Of a stretch of 35,283 bases of DNA, positions 1 through 7,842 are shown piece after piece; position 1 is the first letter of the stretch, and each line of letters begins with the position of its first letter. The notes beneath the pieces were generated by a model that saw only the letters and a program-made list of their open reading frames with translations, was not told where the DNA came from and made no database searches. The translations under genes were made by a program, and so were the position numbers. Origin of the DNA: an uncultured Verrucomicrobia subdivision 3 bacterium (GTDB lineage Bacteria; Verrucomicrobiota; Verrucomicrobiia; Limisphaerales; UBA11358); the NCBI GenBank assembly GCA_903889895.1, contig CAISYZ010000245.1:1-35283 (forward strand), in the 5' to 3' direction.

Positions 1-74
1 ATCCACCAACACTCTTCTGCGAATCTCGGCCCAGTCATTCATATTGCGATACATGCTTCATTGTTAATGAAGAT

Positions 75-132
75 GCCGCACTTTTGAACCGCCGCGTCAC
101 ACACATGACCCCGCCGCACTTTTCAGCCGCCG
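75..132. repeat. Pair of 20-bp direct repeats at left edge
   Basis: Two copies in the same orientation, gccgcacttttgaaccgccg (75-94) and gccgcacttttcagccgccg (113-132), match at 18 of 20 positions, and their starts are 38 bp apart. The second copy lies inside the last codons of the secreted-protein gene, where that protein's Ig-like fold breaks off. Short direct repeats of this sort occur at the ends of some insertion sequences, so this may be a transposon end whose body lies left of the window. No transposase is visible here. Confidence 0.6.
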
Positions 133-2940
133 TTTACAGCCTGTTATTCCTGGATTCCAGCCCGATCCATTGAGTTGATACGACACATTCGTCGCTTGCA
201 CATTATCGTGTGCGGTGCCGGCTACGGTGAAAACCGCGTTACTCCACCGCTGACCAGCAGTTGGAGCAGTAATCGAAACAGTAGGTGCTGTTGTGTCTGG
301 CGTATAGGTCACGCTCACCGAGCCAATGGTGGAATAATTGCCCGCGCCATCCTGGCTGCGGACATAAATGGTGTTTGCGCCTGAACTCAACGCCACTGAT
401 GCGCTCCAACTGGTCGTGCCGCTCGCCGTCTGCCAAGTGCCGCTGGTGCTGTTCACCTGCACCTGCACCAGACTTACACCGCTGCTGGGTGTGCCGGGGT
501 CGGTCGCCGTGCCGCTGACTGTGACCGGGGAAGTTGTGAACGTCTGCCCGCCCGTCGGACTGCTGATGGCCACGGTCGGCGGAGTCACGTCCGGCGGATT
601 GTAAGTGACGGTGATTTGTTTTGTGGTGGAGTTGTTAAGCGTGTCCTTGGCTATCACCGTAATCGTGTTCGCCCCGGAAACGAGCGTAACCGTGGCGTTC
701 CAAGTGGCCGTGCCGCTGCCGCTGGCCGTGCCGCCGGTGGCACTGGTTCCGTTGACCGTCACCGATGAAACACCGTTGTTGCCAAACCCGCTGTCGCTGG
801 CCGTCCCGCTGACCGCCAAACTGGCGCTGGTCACAGTGGCATTGTTGGCCGGCGAACTGATGGTGAGCGCCGGCGGTGTCGTATCAATAGGTGTGGCAGA
901 CCACTGTCCTAAATCGCTGCCAAAGCCCTCGTCTATGTCGTATGACCCGCCAGCGCTGGTCTGATTATACAGGTATTGGTAAAGACTAATGCGAGGGTCT
1001 ATATTGCCACTCGACCATGCCGTCGTTTGCCAACCTTTCGTCGCCTTTCCCGCGTCCAGAACATTCTTTAGCGGGGCATAACCACCGTAGAAACCAACCC
1101 TCGAAACACCTAAAACAGATGCGGCTCCATCTAGGTAAGCATTTATCGCTGTTTGGTCACTTGGCTGCGCGTCGAAGTCGCAAGCGAAGTAACAGAAGAA
1201 ATTTGCGGGCGCACCAGCCGCCGTCGCGGTGGTGACAGCCGTATTTGCATCCGCGACTCCAGCGCTATATCCATTCTGCATTTCATTGGCGGTGGACTCA
1301 AAAACAATAATGATGCCCAACCCCGCAGCTTGCAAAGTCTGAGCCTCGCTGCTAGTTATGTTCTTCGCGTTTCCTGCGGCACTTACATATCGAATCACAA
1401 AACCATATCCTGCCGCTTTCAACGCGCTCAAGTTGGGAGGATTGACAGAATAATCTACACCTTGGCTGGTCGTTGTGCTGCTGCTGCCGACATTGAAACT
1501 TACCCCTGCCGATGTTCCACCACCGGGACTTGGATTGAAAACTGTAACCGTTGCCGTTCCTGCCGAAGCGATGTCGCTTGCCGGAACCTGTGCCTGTAAA
1601 ACGGTAGTTAGGCCACCACTACTTACAACTGGCGTCGTTGGCAGACTAACGCCATTCCAATAAACAATAGAACCTTGGTCAAACGTGCTTCCATTCACCG
1701 CCAGGGTAAAAGCAGCTCCACCGGTCGCAACACCACTCGGCGACAAAAACTGAATGACAGGAACGGGCGCTTGCAAGGGAAAACTATATGTTGAGGAAGT
1801 TATACTTCCAGGGTTGATCACTTGCGCTGTCCAAGTTGCAGGATCATTGCCAAATGTCGCGCTTACTTGGAGTTGTGAACTGCTGATATATGTGGCCGAC
1901 AAAGTAGCATTACCAGCAGGAGCTGCCCCAACGGCAGGCCAAACCAATGCCACCTGGGCACCGCTTACAAATCCAGATCCATAGACATTAAATGTTTGTT
2001 TGCTATTTGAACCAACCACCGGATTTGGTGACACGCTAGAAATGGTTGGAGTGCCGCCGGTGATGGTGAACGATGATGAAACGGCCTCATCGTTGGCGAC
2101 AGAGGTTTGAGTGAGCAGACTGGTATTATCAGCGATGACCCAGACGTAATAGGTGCCCGGAGACGAAGGCACAGTCACCGTCTCGTTCTGGTTGATTGTT
2201 GCTCCGGCACCGATGGTTCCGGTGGCCACGCCGCTCCCGACGTTGTTGGCCGAACTGCCATAGCTGGAACTGGAAGTCGTGATGCGCACTTGGCTGTATG
2301 AAGAAGCTGCCGTCGCCGTGCCGTTGTTGAGTATCTGCCAACTGACATACAGAGAACCCCCCGGAGCCACGCTGCCGGAACCAGGCGTGACATTCAACGG
2401 CTGCACGTCCACCGTGCCGGCACTGGTAACAGTGAACGATGATGAAACGGCCTCATCGGTGGCGACAGAGGTTTGAGTGAGCAGCCGGGTATTATCAGCG
2501 ATGACCCAGACGTAATAGGTGCCCGGAGACGAAGGCACAGTCACCGTCTCGTTCTGGTTGATTGTTGCTCCGGCACCGATGGTTCCGGTGGCCACGCCGC
2601 TCCCGACGTTGTTGGCCGAATTGCCATAGCTGGAACTGGAGGTCGTGATGCGCACTTGGCTGTATGAAGAAGCTGCCGTCGTCGTGCCGTTGTTGCGTAT
2701 CTGCCAACTGACATACAGAGAACCCCCCGGAGCCACGCTGCCAGAACCAGGCGTGACACTCAACGGCTGCACGTCCACCGTTGCGAATAAGCAACGCTGG
2801 CTCAACAACAACCCTAAGCCAAATACGGTAATGCGAGAATACCTTCCGACGACTCTTAAAATTGTTTTTTTCATGATGCCTATTTGAGTGTTTGGAATTG
2901 AACGTTTTTTAAGGTGATGCTTTAACGGGATTCGACTCAT
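97..2940 (-). CDS. Secreted multi-domain protein: CARDB, IPT/TIG, DUF1906 and Ig-like domains
   Basis: This predicted exported protein of 947 residues has a basic N-terminus and a hydrophobic segment (about residues 36-53). It continues with two nearly identical CARDB-like beta domains (55-172 and 176-293), two IPT/TIG-like domains (297-390 and 395-485), a DUF1906/Rv2525c-like glycoside-hydrolase-fold domain (493-685, beginning GVDYS, with FFCYFACDFDAQ and YDIDEGF) and Ig-like repeats starting at 688, 786 and 884. The fold suggests cell-wall or polysaccharide contact, but no activity can be assigned. The start at 2940 has an aggaag site just upstream. An ATG at 2874 (MKKTILRVV) would give a more usual signal peptide. 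The last Ig-like repeat stops after about 45 residues and ends in an unrelated basic tail, so the 3' end looks truncated or replaced. Confidence 0.8.
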   Translation of the reverse strand: MSRIPLKHHLKKRSIPNTQIGIMKKTILRVVGRYSRITVFGLGLLLSQRCLFATVDVQPLSVTPGSGSVAPGGSLYVSWQIRNNGTTTAASSYSQVRITTSSSSYGNSANNVGSGVATGTIGAGATINQNETVTVPSSPGTYYVWVIADNTRLLTQTSVATDEAVSSSFTVTSAGTVDVQPLNVTPGSGSVAPGGSLYVSWQILNNGTATAASSYSQVRITTSSSSYGSSANNVGSGVATGTIGAGATINQNETVTVPSSPGTYYVWVIADNTSLLTQTSVANDEAVSSSFTITGGTPTISSVSPNPVVGSNSKQTFNVYGSGFVSGAQVALVWPAVGAAPAGNATLSATYISSSQLQVSATFGNDPATWTAQVINPGSITSSTYSFPLQAPVPVIQFLSPSGVATGGAAFTLAVNGSTFDQGSIVYWNGVSLPTTPVVSSGGLTTVLQAQVPASDIASAGTATVTVFNPSPGGGTSAGVSFNVGSSSTTTSQGVDYSVNPPNLSALKAAGYGFVIRYVSAAGNAKNITSSEAQTLQAAGLGIIIVFESTANEMQNGYSAGVADANTAVTTATAAGAPANFFCYFACDFDAQPSDQTAINAYLDGAASVLGVSRVGFYGGYAPLKNVLDAGKATKGWQTTAWSSGNIDPRISLYQYLYNQTSAGGSYDIDEGFGSDLGQWSATPIDTTPPALTISSPANNATVTSASLAVSGTASDSGFGNNGVSSVTVNGTSATGGTASGSGTATWNATVTLVSGANTITVIAKDTLNNSTTKQITVTYNPPDVTPPTVAISSPTGGQTFTTSPVTVSGTATDPGTPSSGVSLVQVQVNSTSGTWQTASGTTSWSASVALSSGANTIYVRSQDGAGNYSTIGSVSVTYTPDTTAPTVSITAPTAGQRWSNAVFTVAGTAHDNVQATNVSYQLNGSGWNPGITGCKRRLKSAAGSCV
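2066..2782. repeat. Tandem 366-bp duplication inside the secreted-protein gene
   Basis: Positions 2066-2416 and 2432-2782 are almost the same sequence offset by exactly 366 bp (122 codons), with only scattered single-base differences by eye. Each copy encodes one CARDB-like domain. The near-identity at DNA level, including third codon positions, points to recent duplication or ongoing gene conversion. Such repeats can expand or contract by recombination. Confidence 0.9.
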
Positions 2941-3169
2941 GGTCTTCCTACGCGTTCATAGGCAGGTCGGTCAGTAGGCCGGTTTTTCTCGCGCCGACGC
3001 GGGCGTGCTACCGCCAGCGGTGGCGCGTGGCCACGCTTTCCGCCGGCATTTTTAGTTTTGTTCATTTGAACCCTGATCTGTTGCCTTCAGCAGAGAACTG
3101 CCTATTCCAACTTGCTCGAATTTTGACAGATTGCCTAGCCGTGACAAGTCGGCCATTTGGCCTACACCG

Positions 3170-3547
3170 CTACGGTTTGGCGGGCGGCAGCTCCGGCGGG
3201 TTGTGCAAACAACAATCGCCGGTGTGATGGCGGCGGCAAATGGGGGGCAGCACGCCGGTTTCTGAAAGCGTGAGGCCAATCATCTGCTCAACGATTCGCA
3301 AAACCAGCTCGGTGCGGGTGGTGACGGTGAGTTTCTTGAAAAGCCGGTTCAAATGGGTATGAACGGTGTGTCCCGAAATTTTGAGCCGCTTGGCAATTCC
3401 CGCCTTCGGAAGATTGTCAAAAACGCCTTGGACAATCTGCAATTCGCGCTTGGTCAGCCCCAAGGCGCGGGAAATCTCAAGCCAAGCATGATCGGTAAGC
3501 AATGACGCCCCCCGCAGCTTGCTCCGTGAAGCTCGCCCCCGTTGCAT
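3170..3547 (-). CDS. LuxR-type helix-turn-helix transcriptional regulator
   Basis: This is a small DNA-binding protein of about 125 residues made mostly of one LuxR/GerE helix-turn-helix domain. The signature runs from LTKRELQIVQGVFDN through KAGIAKRLKISGHTVHTHLNRLFKKL to TRTELVLRI. No receiver or ligand-binding domain precedes it, so its signal input is unknown. The ATG at 3547 is preferred. A TTG at 3598 in the same frame would add 17 residues, and neither has a clear ribosome site. The tail is rich in Cys and His (CRRHHTGDCC), which could bind metal, but that is a guess. It lies upstream of the secreted-protein gene on the same strand, 229 bp away, so it might control it. Confidence 0.75.
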   Translation of the reverse strand: MQRGRASRSKLRGASLLTDHAWLEISRALGLTKRELQIVQGVFDNLPKAGIAKRLKISGHTVHTHLNRLFKKLTVTTRTELVLRIVEQMIGLTLSETGVLPPICRRHHTGDCCLHNPPELPPAKP

Positions 3548-3644
3548 GAGCCAAGGATGCAACCAAGTGAATCCGACGGCAAGATGGATCAATGTCAAAC
3601 TTTTCGGTCTTCAGTCGGATTCCGGTTCGTGTCATGCTGCGGTC

Positions 3645-3803
3645 ATGGCAACTAAATCCACAAAGAATCCGGCTGCGGTGGCGCTGGGGCGACTGGGCGG
3701 ATTAAAGGGCGGCCCGGCACTGGCAGCAAAAATGACGCCGGCACAACGCAAGGCCGCCGGTCGCAAGGCGGCACTGGCGCGCTGGTCAAAAAAGTCAAAA
3801 TAG
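3645..3803 (+). CDS. Small Ala/Lys/Gly-rich basic protein
   Basis: A 52-residue protein beginning MATKSTKNPAAVALGRLGG and ending ALARWSKKSK. The pattern of ALGRLGGLKGG, a TPAQRKAAGRKAA-type helix and a terminal ARW resembles small basic proteins that I recall as common in Verrucomicrobia and other soil bacteria. The function of that family is not established to my knowledge, and a nucleic-acid-binding role is only suggested by its charge. The reading frame is open upstream to 3519, but that part overlaps the divergent regulator's start and looks non-coding. No strong ribosome site is visible. Confidence 0.6.
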   Translation: MATKSTKNPAAVALGRLGGLKGGPALAAKMTPAQRKAAGRKAALARWSKKSK

Positions 3804-3816
3804 CCCTAGAATGTTG

Positions 3817-3845
3817 TTGTTTATGCGCGAGCGGTCGTGTATAAT
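3817..3845 (+). promoter_or_regulatory. Sigma70-like promoter before the 177-residue gene
   Basis: The -35 candidate TTGTTT (3817-3822) is separated by 17 bp from a perfect TATAAT (3840-3845). Transcription would begin near 3852, only 8-23 nt before the candidate start codons of the next gene. The -10 match is exact, while the -35 matches only in its TTG. Confidence 0.5.
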
Positions 3846-3859
3846 AACGGCAATACAAA

Positions 3860-4393
3860 ATGCAATTTATGGGAATGACTTACCATTTCGCTTTCAGCGC
3901 GCCGGGCATCACTCCGGCGGCGGTGCTGGAAGATTTCTTGCACAGTGTTGAGGATGACGCGAAGGCGATTGGGTTCAATCCGGTGCTGGTTCTGGACGCC
4001 TTGTTCGACACGCCGGAGCGGCAGAAGTTCGCGCGGCAACTGACGACGGGCGCACGGCTGGAAAACGACAAGCTCAAGGGCGTCGTGCTGCTGCGTGACG
4101 GACAGGTCTGGCACCATGATCCTGTGACGGGTTCGTGCCGCATCATTCCGAAGCGCGGGGTGGTGCTGGTGGTAACGGACGCGCAGAAGTGCGAGACAGT
4201 TTTCGGATTCTTCCAATTCCCGGCGACGCTGCATGATTTGAACGGCAAGGCCGTGGTCACTACGCACCAAGGCAAACGGTGGACTTTCCAGAATTTTGTG
4301 AACAGCCCTGATCCCCGGTTCCGGAAAATCATCAAGCGATTCGCCGATGCCGGTTATCTGGATGCGGAGCGTGATGAATTCAAGGCGGTCTGA
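3860..4393 (+). CDS. Conserved hypothetical protein of unknown function
   Basis: A soluble protein of up to 177 residues with no signal peptide or membrane helix. I do not recognise a named domain. Recurring features are FAFSAPGITPAAVLEDFL near the start, a DTPERQKFARQLTTG segment, GVVLVVTDAQKCETVFGFF in the middle and PDPRFRKIIKRFADAGYL near the end. It could begin at 3860, 3869 or 3875. The third gives MTYHFAF and has GGGA directly before it. Its 3' end overlaps the convergent Vsr gene by 40 bp, so it marks the downstream border of the defence operon. Whether it belongs to the defence locus or is an ordinary host gene cannot be told from sequence. Confidence 0.7.
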   Translation: MQFMGMTYHFAFSAPGITPAAVLEDFLHSVEDDAKAIGFNPVLVLDALFDTPERQKFARQLTTGARLENDKLKGVVLLRDGQVWHHDPVTGSCRIIPKRGVVLVVTDAQKCETVFGFFQFPATLHDLNGKAVVTTHQGKRWTFQNFVNSPDPRFRKIIKRFADAGYLDAERDEFKAV

Positions 4394-4782
4394 ATTTTCC
4401 GAATGCACGCCGCGCCGCGCTTGGTGAGGTCGTGTTCCCAAATCCGAATGACCCGCCAGCCGAGGTTACGCAGCTCTTGGTTAACTCGGCGGTCGCGGGC
4501 CATGTTCGCGGCGAACTTCTTTTTCCAGAATGCACGGTTGCCAACGGGAATTTTGCAGTGCTTGGGGCAGCCGTGCCAGAAACAGCCGTCAACAAAAACC
4601 GCCAATCTTGCCGGGCGGAAAATAAAATCCGGTTTTCCGAATACGGGCTGACCGCGCCGCCAGCCGATGATTCGGTGCTGGCGAAATAATTTCATCAAGG
4701 CGAGTTCCGTATCTTTGTTGCCGCTTCCGCGAATCCGGGACATGACGGCGGAGCGTTTCGCCTTGGAGAACACGTCAGCCAT
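4354..4782 (-). CDS. vsr: Very short patch repair (Vsr) DNA mismatch endonuclease
   Basis: Vsr enzymes nick DNA next to T:G mismatches left when 5-methylcytosine deaminates to thymine. They usually sit beside a cytosine-5 methyltransferase, as here, where one opens the same operon. The protein is 142 residues, normal for the family. It starts MADVFSKAKRSAVMSRIRG and carries PDFIF, with the catalytic Asp, followed by VFVDGCFWHGCPKHC, which supplies zinc-binding Cys and His. WRVIRIWEHDL near the end is also typical. The ATG at 4782 gives a standard N-terminus, and the frame is open further upstream but overlaps the AIPR gene. It is the last of six genes, 5 bp after the AIPR stop. It probably protects the host from mutation caused by the system's own methylation. 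Confidence 0.93.
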   Translation of the reverse strand: MADVFSKAKRSAVMSRIRGSGNKDTELALMKLFRQHRIIGWRRGQPVFGKPDFIFRPARLAVFVDGCFWHGCPKHCKIPVGNRAFWKKKFAANMARDRRVNQELRNLGWRVIRIWEHDLTKRGAACIRKIQTALNSSRSASR

Positions 4783-4787
4783 GCGAG

Positions 4788-6821
4788 CTAGTCCAATGCA
4801 GCGGCGAACATTTCCACCAAGGCGCGCAGTTTTTTTAATCCAAGTCCGGGGCGTGTGCGCAACTGATCCCAGGTCATTGCCGCATAACTTGAAACCAGTT
4901 CGCGCCGTTTGCTGGCAACCCAAACCTTGCCGGTGTAAGCCTCCAAGCCCTCAATGGTGCGCGCATCGTTGGTGAATTTCTTGCGAACCTTGTCCCACTC
5001 GGCGGCAAGCGCGTCTTCCTCGCAAGTGGGAGCGACGAACGGCTCATCCGCAAATTCATCCTTCCAAGCGGTCGGCAGTTCCAGTTTTTTCTTCCTAAAT
5101 TCATCCCAGCAATCCGCACGTTTAGACGCTTCGCCGACATTCCCTGATTGTGCCAGAAGATGCTCGTTGGCGGCTTTCGATACCTCTGTGATGGCATCGC
5201 AGAGCGCGGATGAAAGTTTCTGGTCGTTCCAAATAGTTTCGAGGTCAATCCTCCGCCCGGATTTTTCTGCGAGCCACGCGATTGTGTAGGCCACAATGTT
5301 GGCGCGGTAGCCGCCGAATTCCTGCGCCGAAACCAATTTTTCCGTTGTGCGAAACAAAATGGCCTTGGCGACAACATGCTTAAAATAATTAAAATCCACC
5401 ATCGGCTCGCCGTCTTCATCGTGCTTTTGAGCGAACTCAATGAAGTTTTTTTCCGCCCCCTTGCAAACCAGATGCGGCAGCCCCATCCAAGCGTGTTCAA
5501 ACTTGGCAAGGTCGGTCTTGGTGAATTTCTGATGCGGCGGATTTTCCTCCTCGAACTCGCGGCGCTTTGCCTGGGTTGGTTTGCGTGCCTTGTCATCAAG
5601 GTATGAACCACGCGCACGCTCATAATACCAATGCGTGCCGCGTTCCAATCCGCCCTGTGGCGGTGCCCAGGCATTGCGGGAAAGCTGTTCAAGCTGGTGA
5701 TGGAATTTGCCGTTGGCCGAGAAATCCGCCGTGTTCACCTTGTTCTGGCTGTTGGCGTATCTTGAAATGAGCGGGACAATCTCAATGACTTTGGCCGGGT
5801 CGGTCAACACTGTCAGTTTCATCTGCACCACCACATTCGAGACATCCACGCGCTCTTTCTTCAAAGCGTGGAAAATGCTCGCCGTGGTCTGGCCTCCGTT
5901 GACGACTTGAAAATCTTTTACGCTCTTTAGCCGGCCATGTCCGTCTTTGCCGATCTCAACGTCAACCTCCGCCGCCGTGCAACAAAGACCGTTGTTGTAT
6001 GCCAGAAACCGATGCGGCTCGTCGCGCAAGGTTTGTTGAAGCCCTTTGTTCACCTTGTTTTTGGCCTGGAGAAATGCCCGGACATTCCGCTCCAACAAGC
6101 GCTGCCCATATTCACCGTAAATTTTTGCCAGCAACGGGGCGGGCAGGAATGCGAGAAACGTCCGATACTCGGTGGTGGCGTCCTGCGTGGCTATGCAGCC
6201 GATTGGCCCGCCGTTTATCTTTGAAAAATCCAGTTCAATGATTTTGTGCTCGCCAACCTGCAACCGGCTTAACTTTTCCAAATCCCAAAGCACATACTTA
6301 ACATCCAATCCCGGCAACTGTTCTTCCTCAACATCTGCTGCGCGTGTGCCGACAACGCCGTCGGTGATGAAGAAAAGACGGACAGAAGCTAGGTTCTCCT
6401 TCGCCTCATGGATTTGTCGAGCCGCCTCAAATGCGTCGTGCGATTCTTCCAACTGCGTATAAAAGCCGTCAATGGCGCGGCGTAGAAATCCGCGCGCCAA
6501 ACTGAAAAACTTTGCCACGTCCGGTTTTGAAACGACATCCGGCTGGCCGGTTCCGTGATACAGGGTAACAAACAAATCGAGCGTCGCGCCGTCGCCGGAC
6601 AACGCCCATGCGTTAATCTTCGCGGCGGGGAAGCGCCCTCGCGATTCCCAACGAAGGCTGGGACAAATCATTTCTGCGTTGTCGGCTTCGTTATGCTCGG
6701 CGAGCCGTTCCAAGACGCATTCGGTAAATGCGTCCTCCCGCATTTGCGGCGATGCGTCGTCTGCACATTTCACCAGCACTTCTTGGTGCAGGTCTTGGGC
6801 GAATTGATCCAATTCAGGCAC
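4788..6821 (-). CDS. AIPR-family (abortive infection phage resistance) protein
   Basis: A 677-residue protein of the AIPR family, named after plasmid-borne lactococcal phage-resistance proteins and also found next to restriction and Z1 genes. Diagnostic blocks are LLERNVRAFLQ with NKVNKGLQQTL (242-265), RFLAYNNGL (271-279) and FQVVNGGQTTASIF (304-317). The biochemical role of AIPR proteins is not well established. The start is decided by overlap and ribosome site: a GTG at 6821 has AAGGA about 7 nt upstream and overlaps the preceding gene by 8 bp. A farther start at 6914 would overlap by about 100 bp. The C-terminal third (about 520-677) is charged and unassigned. Translation is probably coupled to the PD-(D/E)XK gene. 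Confidence 0.9.
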   Translation of the reverse strand: MPELDQFAQDLHQEVLVKCADDASPQMREDAFTECVLERLAEHNEADNAEMICPSLRWESRGRFPAAKINAWALSGDGATLDLFVTLYHGTGQPDVVSKPDVAKFFSLARGFLRRAIDGFYTQLEESHDAFEAARQIHEAKENLASVRLFFITDGVVGTRAADVEEEQLPGLDVKYVLWDLEKLSRLQVGEHKIIELDFSKINGGPIGCIATQDATTEYRTFLAFLPAPLLAKIYGEYGQRLLERNVRAFLQAKNKVNKGLQQTLRDEPHRFLAYNNGLCCTAAEVDVEIGKDGHGRLKSVKDFQVVNGGQTTASIFHALKKERVDVSNVVVQMKLTVLTDPAKVIEIVPLISRYANSQNKVNTADFSANGKFHHQLEQLSRNAWAPPQGGLERGTHWYYERARGSYLDDKARKPTQAKRREFEEENPPHQKFTKTDLAKFEHAWMGLPHLVCKGAEKNFIEFAQKHDEDGEPMVDFNYFKHVVAKAILFRTTEKLVSAQEFGGYRANIVAYTIAWLAEKSGRRIDLETIWNDQKLSSALCDAITEVSKAANEHLLAQSGNVGEASKRADCWDEFRKKKLELPTAWKDEFADEPFVAPTCEEDALAAEWDKVRKKFTNDARTIEGLEAYTGKVWVASKRRELVSSYAAMTWDQLRTRPGLGLKKLRALVEMFAAALD

Positions 6822-7842
6822 GGTTTTTCCTTTTGAAATTGGGCTTCGGGCTGGCGGCGACAGTGGTTTCAACCACTTTGGGCTGAACTCTGAACGGCTC
6901 GCACGCGGCCACACTCAACGCATAGTTGGCATCGCCAACGCCCGGCGGCATATCGGCTTCCACCAGGCTTGGAAACTTTTTGCCGACTCTGAAAAATCCG
7001 ACCGCGCGCACGGTATAACCGCGATCCGCGTAACGCGCTGCGTGTGCGTCGTGGTAGCCGATGGCGAGCAATTCGTCCTCAAATTGCTCCAGCGCCGCCG
7101 CGTCTGACCCCAGCTTGTTGCGCAACGAACCAACCATGTCCGGCAAAATTTCCCCGCTGCCGTCTCGAACATCGAGCGCGATGACATTCAGAAATAGCGC
7201 ATCCCAGGCGCTGTCGTCCAGTTGACGCTCGCTGGTGATCCGCACCACTTGCGGTTGTTTTGCCAATGTGGTTTTCACTTCCACCGCGCAACTTTCAAAT
7301 TGAAAATCCTGGTGCGCCCGTTCTCCGCCTTTCCACGAGTGGACTGCGGCTGCGCCGATGGTTGAAAGCAGATGCTCGCGGAGAAAATAAAGTTCCCCCC
7401 ACAAGCCGCGCTGCGATTCCTCGCTCAAGCCCTCGAACGAGGCGGAAAGAAATTTCTGCCAGCGCGCAAGCTGGCCGAGAAATGCGCGAGCTTGGGCGGC
7501 AGAATCGCCGGCATCGGACACCCGGCGAACCAAATCTTCCGCGAGTGCCGTGAACACGTCGGCGAAACGCACTTCTTTCAACGCCACGCCGAAATGAGCG
7601 CTGCCGCCAATTGAGACGGCCAACGGCTCAAGGCCTTTGCAGCGCGGCCAGTGACGACGCGTTGGCACGGACGCCGAAGGCAACCGCAGCAAAACCGCGC
7701 GACGCTTGGTCGCAAGTTCCAAGCCGACAAACAGCGGGCAACCCGCAGCGGGTTGTGTCAGACGAATCAGCCATCCGCTCGCGCCGGTCTTGCCGGCGGC
7801 GGCGTCTGATTCAAGTGCCTTCCAAAAATCTTCAATCTGCAT
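6814..7842 (-). CDS. PD-(D/E)XK nuclease-like protein (DUF4420-like)
   Basis: A 342-residue protein with the features of the putative PD-(D/E)XK family that accompanies Z1 ATPases. They are RGLWGELYFL (Glu150), a tryptophan-glycine block (SWKGG), then HQDFQF (Asp179) and AVEVKTT (Glu188, Lys190). The Asp-X8-Glu-X-Lys spacing fits a restriction-endonuclease active site, so it is the best candidate for the operon's DNA-cutting subunit. A helical N-terminal region (1-130) and a basic tail (PKPNFKRKNRA) may make contacts with partners or DNA. Its ATG overlaps the end of the Z1 gene by 11 bp, and its stop overlaps the AIPR start by 8 bp. Cleavage activity is inferred from the motif. Confidence 0.88.
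   Translation of the reverse strand: MQIEDFWKALESDAAAGKTGASGWLIRLTQPAAGCPLFVGLELATKRRAVLLRLPSASVPTRRHWPRCKGLEPLAVSIGGSAHFGVALKEVRFADVFTALAEDLVRRVSDAGDSAAQARAFLGQLARWQKFLSASFEGLSEESQRGLWGELYFLREHLLSTIGAAAVHSWKGGERAHQDFQFESCAVEVKTTLAKQPQVVRITSERQLDDSAWDALFLNVIALDVRDGSGEILPDMVGSLRNKLGSDAAALEQFEDELLAIGYHDAHAARYADRGYTVRAVGFFRVGKKFPSLVEADMPPGVGDANYALSVAACEPFRVQPKVVETTVAASPKPNFKRKNRA

Noticed and set aside
3025-3036. 12-bp palindrome gcgtggccacgc between the LuxR-type gene and the secreted-protein gene
   Set aside because: A single GC-rich palindrome with no T run or second copy. It could be an operator, but nothing supports it beyond symmetry.
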